Of a DNA stretch of 64,000 nt, positions 60,388 to 64,000 are shown piece by piece. Within the stretch, counting starts at the first letter, position 1, and each line of letters starts with the position of its first letter. Source of the DNA: Actinomadura chibensis NBRC 106107 (GTDB lineage: Bacteria > Actinomycetota > Actinomycetes > Streptosporangiales > Streptosporangiaceae); contig NZ_BCQP01000051.1 of NCBI RefSeq assembly GCF_001552135.1, positions 1-64,000 of the forward strand. Direction: 5' to 3'. The notes beneath the pieces are model-generated. The model was not told the DNA's origin and did no database searches. It saw nothing but the letters and a program-made list of their open reading frames with translations. The position numbers were made by a program, and so were the translations under genes.

Positions 60388-61247
60388 CGGGCCACCAGCC
60401 CTCTCCGCCACGCGAGCGCGCGGCGTTCGATGAGGCGGACGAGCAGGTCGGTCGACACGCCGAGCAGCGCGTAGACGACGAGCACCAGGAAGACCGTGTC
60501 CATCTGGAGGAACTGGGTGGCCTGGTTGATGACGAAGCCGATCCCGCTCGCGGTCGCCGACTGCTCGACGACGACGAGCGTCAGCCACGCGACGCCGAGC
60601 GACAGCCGCAGCCCGACGAGGATCTGCGGCAGCGCCCCCGGCAGCACGACCTTCCTGACCAGCGCGAGCCGTCCGAGGCCGCAGGTGCGCGCGGACTCGA
60701 CGAGCCGCTCGTCCACGCCCCTGATCCCGTGGAACACGTTGATGTAGAGCGGGAACACGACGCCGACCGCGATCAGCCCGACCTTGGACGTCTCGCCGAT
60801 CCCGAACCAGATGATGAACAGCGGGACGAGCGCCAGGTGCGGCAGCATCCGGACGGCCTGGACGGGCGCGTCGATGACGTCCTCGCTGATCCGGAACAGC
60901 CCGGACAGCAGGCCGAGCACCAGCCCGAGCGGCAGCCCGATCGCGAGCCCCTTCAGCACGCGCAGCAGCGAGACGCCGAGGTTCTCGAACAGCTCGCCCG
61001 ACGACGCCATCTCCCAGCCGCGCACGGCGACGTCGCTGAGCGGCGGCGTCGTGCTGCCGAGCCAGCCCGCGCGGGCGGCGATCTCCCACAGCGCGAGGAC
61101 GGCGACGAGCCCGCTGACCTTGCGGGCCCGGCGCAGCGGCGCGAGCGCGGCGGCGCGGAGCGGGGCCGGGCCGGGACGCGCGGCGGGCGCCGGTTCGGCG
61201 CGGCCGGGGAGGGCGGAACGGGGCGGGTCGAGCAGGTCGGCGGACAT
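60384..61247 (-). CDS. ABC transporter permease, SsuC/TauC type
   Basis: A 287-residue membrane protein with about six helices after a Pro-rich cytoplasmic N-terminus. The EAA loop reads ESARTCGLGRLALVRKVVLPGALPQILVGLR, which docks the ATPase. LPHLALVPLFIIWFGIGETSKV is typical of the family. First structural gene of the operon, 144 nt downstream of the leader-peptide stop. Confidence 0.93.
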   Translation of the reverse strand: MSADLLDPPRSALPGRAEPAPAARPGPAPLRAAALAPLRRARKVSGLVAVLALWEIAARAGWLGSTTPPLSDVAVRGWEMASSGELFENLGVSLLRVLKGLAIGLPLGLVLGLLSGLFRISEDVIDAPVQAVRMLPHLALVPLFIIWFGIGETSKVGLIAVGVVFPLYINVFHGIRGVDERLVESARTCGLGRLALVRKVVLPGALPQILVGLRLSLGVAWLTLVVVEQSATASGIGFVINQATQFLQMDTVFLVLVVYALLGVSTDLLVRLIERRALAWRRGLVAR

Positions 61248-61276
61248 GCGTCACCTCCGGAGGTGCGAGAGAAGAA

Positions 61277-61331
61277 GGGCAGGAGTCGTCCGGCGGGCAG
61301 GGGTCGTCCAGCGGGGCAGGGGTCGTCCGGC
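61277..61331. repeat. Three 18-bp repeats between leader peptide and permease gene
   Basis: GGGCAGG(A/G)GTCGTCC(G/A)GC occurs at 61277, 61295 and 61314. It lies in the transcribed leader of the operon and could take part in alternative RNA structures. Confidence 0.6.
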
Positions 61332-61391
61332 GCCGATGCCGGGACGGGGGATGGGCGGCCGGTCAGCGGCCGCGAGCTGCGGAGGTGCGGG

Positions 61392-61463
61392 TCAACAGGA
61401 CGCGCTGCACACGCGAAGCAGGTCGATGTGGCGCCTCGCCACCAGTGCCGCCGTCGCGTTCAT
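61392..61463 (-). CDS. Putative cysteine-responsive leader peptide
   Basis: A 23-codon ORF, ATG at 61463, stop TGA at 61392. Its C-terminal half is RRHIDLLRVCSASC, matching the recurrent actinobacterial leader-peptide pattern RRHIDL-x-RV-x-SA-x-C found before sulfur and cysteine genes. It ends on a Cys codon directly before the stop, with a second Cys four residues earlier. Ribosome stalling or slow decoding of these Cys codons under cysteine shortage would raise expression of the transporter operon downstream. The ORF is too short for normal gene finding; recognition rests on the motif and its position. Confidence 0.75.
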   Translation of the reverse strand: MNATAALVARRHIDLLRVCSASC

Positions 61464-61786
61464 GTCGTTCAGGATGCATGCCGGACCGGCCGCTGTGAAG
61501 CCCCGGGAAAAGCCCGCTCGACCTGCGGAGACGTCTCCGCGGCCGGACAAAGCATGTAAAACCTACCGATTTACCAGGGAATATGCCGGTCGCGGACACC
61601 GCGCGCGGACGGCTCCGAAGGTTACACAGATCACACTGTCCGGAAACCTCGATGTGGACGTTCTGTAATGCGTCCCGAACGGAGTGTTCGCGCCCTGACC
61701 TGGGCCCGACCTGGGTATGGACGAAGACCGCCAGATTCCATACTATTCCAGTCGGATTTAGTTGATATTGAGCGAGAGGCACACGG
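61464..61786. promoter_or_regulatory. Divergent intergenic region, leader/transporter operon and sulfatase
   Basis: About 320 bp without a supported gene. AT-rich islands stand out from the GC-rich surroundings: 61545-61580 (with CCTACCGATTTACC) and 61735-61770 (with CGGATTTAGTTG). These are probable promoters for the leftward leader and the rightward sulfatase; both share a CNGATTTA core. A 60-codon ORF at 61583-61765 is not protein-like. Confidence 0.5.
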
Positions 61787-63223
61787 ATGGCGGACGGACG
61801 CGGGCCCCGGGACGGCGGCGGGCTGAGCAGGCGGGAACTGGCCGGGGCCGGGGCGGCGGTCGCGGGCGGGCTCGCCGCGAGCGCGGCGCTGCCCGGCGGG
61901 ACGGCCGGGGCGGCGACGACCACGGCGGCCGAGCGGGAGTTCCGGGCCGCGCCCGGCGGACGGCGTCCGGCGCGCCCGAACGTCCTGGTCATCCTCGGCG
62001 ACGACCTCGGCTGGGCCGACCTCGGCAGCTACGGCTCGCCGAACATCCGGACGCCCAACCTGGACCGCCTCGCCCGCCAGGGAGTTCGCTTCACCCAGGC
62101 GTACTCCGCCGCCGCCGTCTGCTCGCCCACCCGTTTCGCGCTCTACACCGGCCGTTACCCGGGACGCCTGCGCGGCGGCCTGGAGGAGCCGATCGCGCGG
62201 CCCGACGAGCTCGTCGGCATCCCGCCCGCGCACCCGACGCTGGCGTCCCTGCTGAAGTCCGCCGGATACGCCACCGCCATGTTCGGCAAGTGGCACTGCG
62301 GCTTCCTGCCCTGGTACAGCCCGCTGAAGTCCGGCTGGGACACCTTCTTCGGCAACCTGTCCGGCGCCGTGGACTACTACTCCAAGGTCTCGGGCACCAC
62401 CGCCGACCTCTACGAGGGCGAGGTGCCGGTCGAGTCGCTCGACTACTACACCGACACGATCGCCGACCGCGCCGCCGCGTTCGTCCGGCGCGACCACGGC
62501 CGCCCGTGGCTGCTGAACCTCAACTTCACCGCGCCGCACTGGCCGTGGGAGGCGCCCGGCGACCGGGACGTGAGCGCCCGCATCACCGCGCGGGCCAAGG
62601 CGGGCGACTCCCGCGCGCTCTGGCACGACGACGGCGGCTCGCTCGACACCTACCGGAGGATGGTCGAGGCCCTGGACGCCGGGATCGGGCGCGTCCTCGC
62701 CGCGCTGCGCGCGAGCGGCCGGGAGAAGGACACGATCGTCCTGTTCAGCAGCGACAACGGCGGCGAGCGCTGGTCGTACCAGTGGCCGCTGTCGGGCGGG
62801 AAGGGCGGGCTGAACGAGGGCGGCATCCGCGTCCCGAACATCCTGCGCTGGCCCGCCGCGATCCGCGGCGGCCAGGTCAGCCACGTGCCCGTCATCACCC
62901 ACGACTGGACGGCGACGCTGCTGGAGGCCGTCGGCGTGAAGCCGGGCCCCGCGCATCCGCTCGACGGCCGCAGCCTCCTGCCGTACCTCCTCGACGGCGC
63001 CCGCCCGCCGAAGCACGACCTGTTCTGGCGGACGCGGCAGGAGCGCGCCCTGCGCCGCGGCGACTGGAAGTACCTGCGCACGTCGTCCGGCGAGACGCTG
63101 CACAACCTCGCCGACGACCCGCGCGAGCGCGCCAACCTCGCGGCCCACCAGCCCGCCCTGCTCGCCGAGCTGCGCTCGGCCTGGGAGAAGGTCGCCGCCG
63201 AACTGCTGCCCTACCCGTCCTGA
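61787..63223 (+). CDS. Tat-exported sulfatase
   Basis: A 478-residue arylsulfatase-family enzyme. A twin-arginine signal starts SRRELAG (14-20) followed by a hydrophobic stretch ending near AGA. The metal site begins VLVILGDDLGWADLG. The formylglycine motif CxPxR is CSPTR with Cys112, and GKWHCG and FSSDNGG follow. It should release sulfate from external sulfate esters, fitting the neighbouring organosulfur importer. No formylglycine-generating enzyme gene is in the window; it may be elsewhere. Confidence 0.93.
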   Translation: MADGRGPRDGGGLSRRELAGAGAAVAGGLAASAALPGGTAGAATTTAAEREFRAAPGGRRPARPNVLVILGDDLGWADLGSYGSPNIRTPNLDRLARQGVRFTQAYSAAAVCSPTRFALYTGRYPGRLRGGLEEPIARPDELVGIPPAHPTLASLLKSAGYATAMFGKWHCGFLPWYSPLKSGWDTFFGNLSGAVDYYSKVSGTTADLYEGEVPVESLDYYTDTIADRAAAFVRRDHGRPWLLNLNFTAPHWPWEAPGDRDVSARITARAKAGDSRALWHDDGGSLDTYRRMVEALDAGIGRVLAALRASGREKDTIVLFSSDNGGERWSYQWPLSGGKGGLNEGGIRVPNILRWPAAIRGGQVSHVPVITHDWTATLLEAVGVKPGPAHPLDGRSLLPYLLDGARPPKHDLFWRTRQERALRRGDWKYLRTSSGETLHNLADDPRERANLAAHQPALLAELRSAWEKVAAELLPYPS

Positions 63224-63257
63224 CCGTCCCGAAAGAGACCGAGAAGAGGCTCCCCCC

Positions 63258-64000
63258 ATGGTGAAGAGAACGGCCGTCCCGCTCGCCGCCGCCGCGCTCG
63301 CGATCGCGGCGGGCGCGGCGGCGTGCGGCGGCGGATCGGACGGCGGCGGAACGTCCGCGTTCGACCCCGGGACGTGCCAGGGCGGGACGCTCACCGTCCT
63401 CAACCAGGGCGGCCTGGACGAGTTCGACCCGGCCCGCCTCTACACGTCCGGCGGCGGCGCGCTGCCGACCCTCGTCTACCGGACGCTGACCACCCGCCAG
63501 CGCGTCGCGGGCGAGGCCGGGACGAAGCCCGTCCCCGACCTCGCCACCGACCTCGGCACGCCGAGCGACAACGCCAAGACCTGGAAGTTCACGCTCAAGG
63601 ACGGCCTGAGGTTCGACGACGGCACGCCCATCACGTCCGCCGACGTCAAGTACGGCATCGAGCGCTCGTTCTCGCCCGACCTGCCCGGCGGCGCCCCCTA
63701 CCTGCACGACTGGCTGGTCGGCGGCACCGCCTACAAGGGCCCCTACAACGGCGGCGGCGAGCTGAAGTCGATCGAGACGCCCGACCCGAAGACGATCGTG
63801 TTCAGGCTCCGGCAGCCGCACGGCGACTTCTCCTACCTGGCGACCGCGACCCAATTCGCGCCGGTGCCGAAGGCCAAGGACACGGGCACCAAGTACAAGA
63901 ACGCGCCCGTCTCCAGCGGCCCGTACAAGGTCGACAAGTACGAGCCGGGCCGGAAGCTGATCCTCACCCGCAACCCGCACTGGTCGCGGACCGTCGACGA
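63258..64000 (+). CDS. ABC transporter family 5 substrate-binding lipoprotein, 3' end off the window
   Basis: Partial, 247 codons visible. Lipoprotein signal MVKRTAVPLAAAALAIAAGAAAC with Cys23 and a Gly/Ser linker. GTLTVLNQGGLDEFDPA, TWKFTLKDGLRFDDGTPITSADVKYGIERSF and SSGPYKVDKYEPG are the conserved blocks of oligopeptide/dipeptide-type (SBP_bac_5) receptors. It starts 34 nt after the sulfatase stop, so probably in one operon; the ligand may be a sulfated or sulfur-containing compound (inference). Confidence 0.92.
   Translation, partial: MVKRTAVPLAAAALAIAAGAAACGGGSDGGGTSAFDPGTCQGGTLTVLNQGGLDEFDPARLYTSGGGALPTLVYRTLTTRQRVAGEAGTKPVPDLATDLGTPSDNAKTWKFTLKDGLRFDDGTPITSADVKYGIERSFSPDLPGGAPYLHDWLVGGTAYKGPYNGGGELKSIETPDPKTIVFRLRQPHGDFSYLATATQFAPVPKAKDTGTKYKNAPVSSGPYKVDKYEPGRKLILTRNPHWSRTVD

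Noticed and set aside
61583..61765. A 60-codon ORF upstream of the sulfatase
   Set aside because: No SD, unusual composition and no leader-peptide motif; treated as promoter DNA.
1..64000. tRNA, rRNA, insertion sequences or phage genes
   Set aside because: I looked for cloverleaf, rRNA, transposase and integrase signatures and saw none.

Overview
The window is GC-rich actinobacterial DNA: GTG/TTG starts, dense translational coupling, PknB-type Ser/Thr kinases, and large antisense shadow frames. The mix of a spirotetronate-type polyketide cluster, heat-shock/AAA genes and narGHJI suggests a rare actinomycete such as Actinomadura or a relative. That placement is inference; no rRNA gene is present.

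Region 1 (1-27666) is the right-hand part of a type I polyketide cluster. Two PKS genes read leftwards, one of them running off the window, behind a small AbyU-like beta-barrel cyclase. The rest are deoxysugar genes (RmlA, RmlB, 2,3-dehydratase, 3-ketoreductase, aminotransferase, glycosyltransferase), a TetR/MFS efflux pair, crotonyl-CoA carboxylase/reductase, and a complete chlorinated-pyrrole cassette (prolyl-AMP ligase, carrier protein, prolyl-carrier dehydrogenase, flavin halogenase, KAS III-like acyltransferase). Together they predict a spirotetronate carrying a chloropyrrole-acylated 4-amino-2,4,6-trideoxy sugar, in the style of decatromicin or pyrrolosporin. Tetronate-forming genes are not visible and would lie beyond the left edge.

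Region 2 (27677-31050) holds a GntR/FAH-hydrolase catabolic pair and a Ser/Thr kinase. Region 3 (31060-39947) is a tightly coupled eight-gene operon read leftwards: GrpE-like, Hsp70-like, DUF2997, NrdG-like radical SAM, two paralogous WD40 proteins, Ycf46-like AAA+ ATPase and DUF1257. I regard it as the best candidate for an undescribed system. It is bordered by four Ser/Thr kinases and one FHA protein (29404-31050 and 40039-46403).

Region 4 (46333-56607) has a B12-binding radical SAM enzyme divergent from an OmpR-type regulator, followed by a leftward narGHJI operon whose last gene is a histidine kinase overlapping the regulator tail-to-tail. Region 5 (56693-64000) concerns sulfur acquisition. 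A sulfonate-type ABC transporter operon carries an unusual flavoprotein/ferredoxin pair and is preceded by a cysteine-ended leader peptide. Next to it are a Tat-exported sulfatase and the start of a family 5 solute-binding protein.

Regulatory signals found by reading the intergenic DNA include a shared TetR operator, SARP-like repeats with a conserved promoter block in front of two sugar genes, a paired GntR site, an OmpR-type direct repeat, perfect palindromes before the Hsp70 and nar operons, and a recurring hairpin element that ends in AAAGG.
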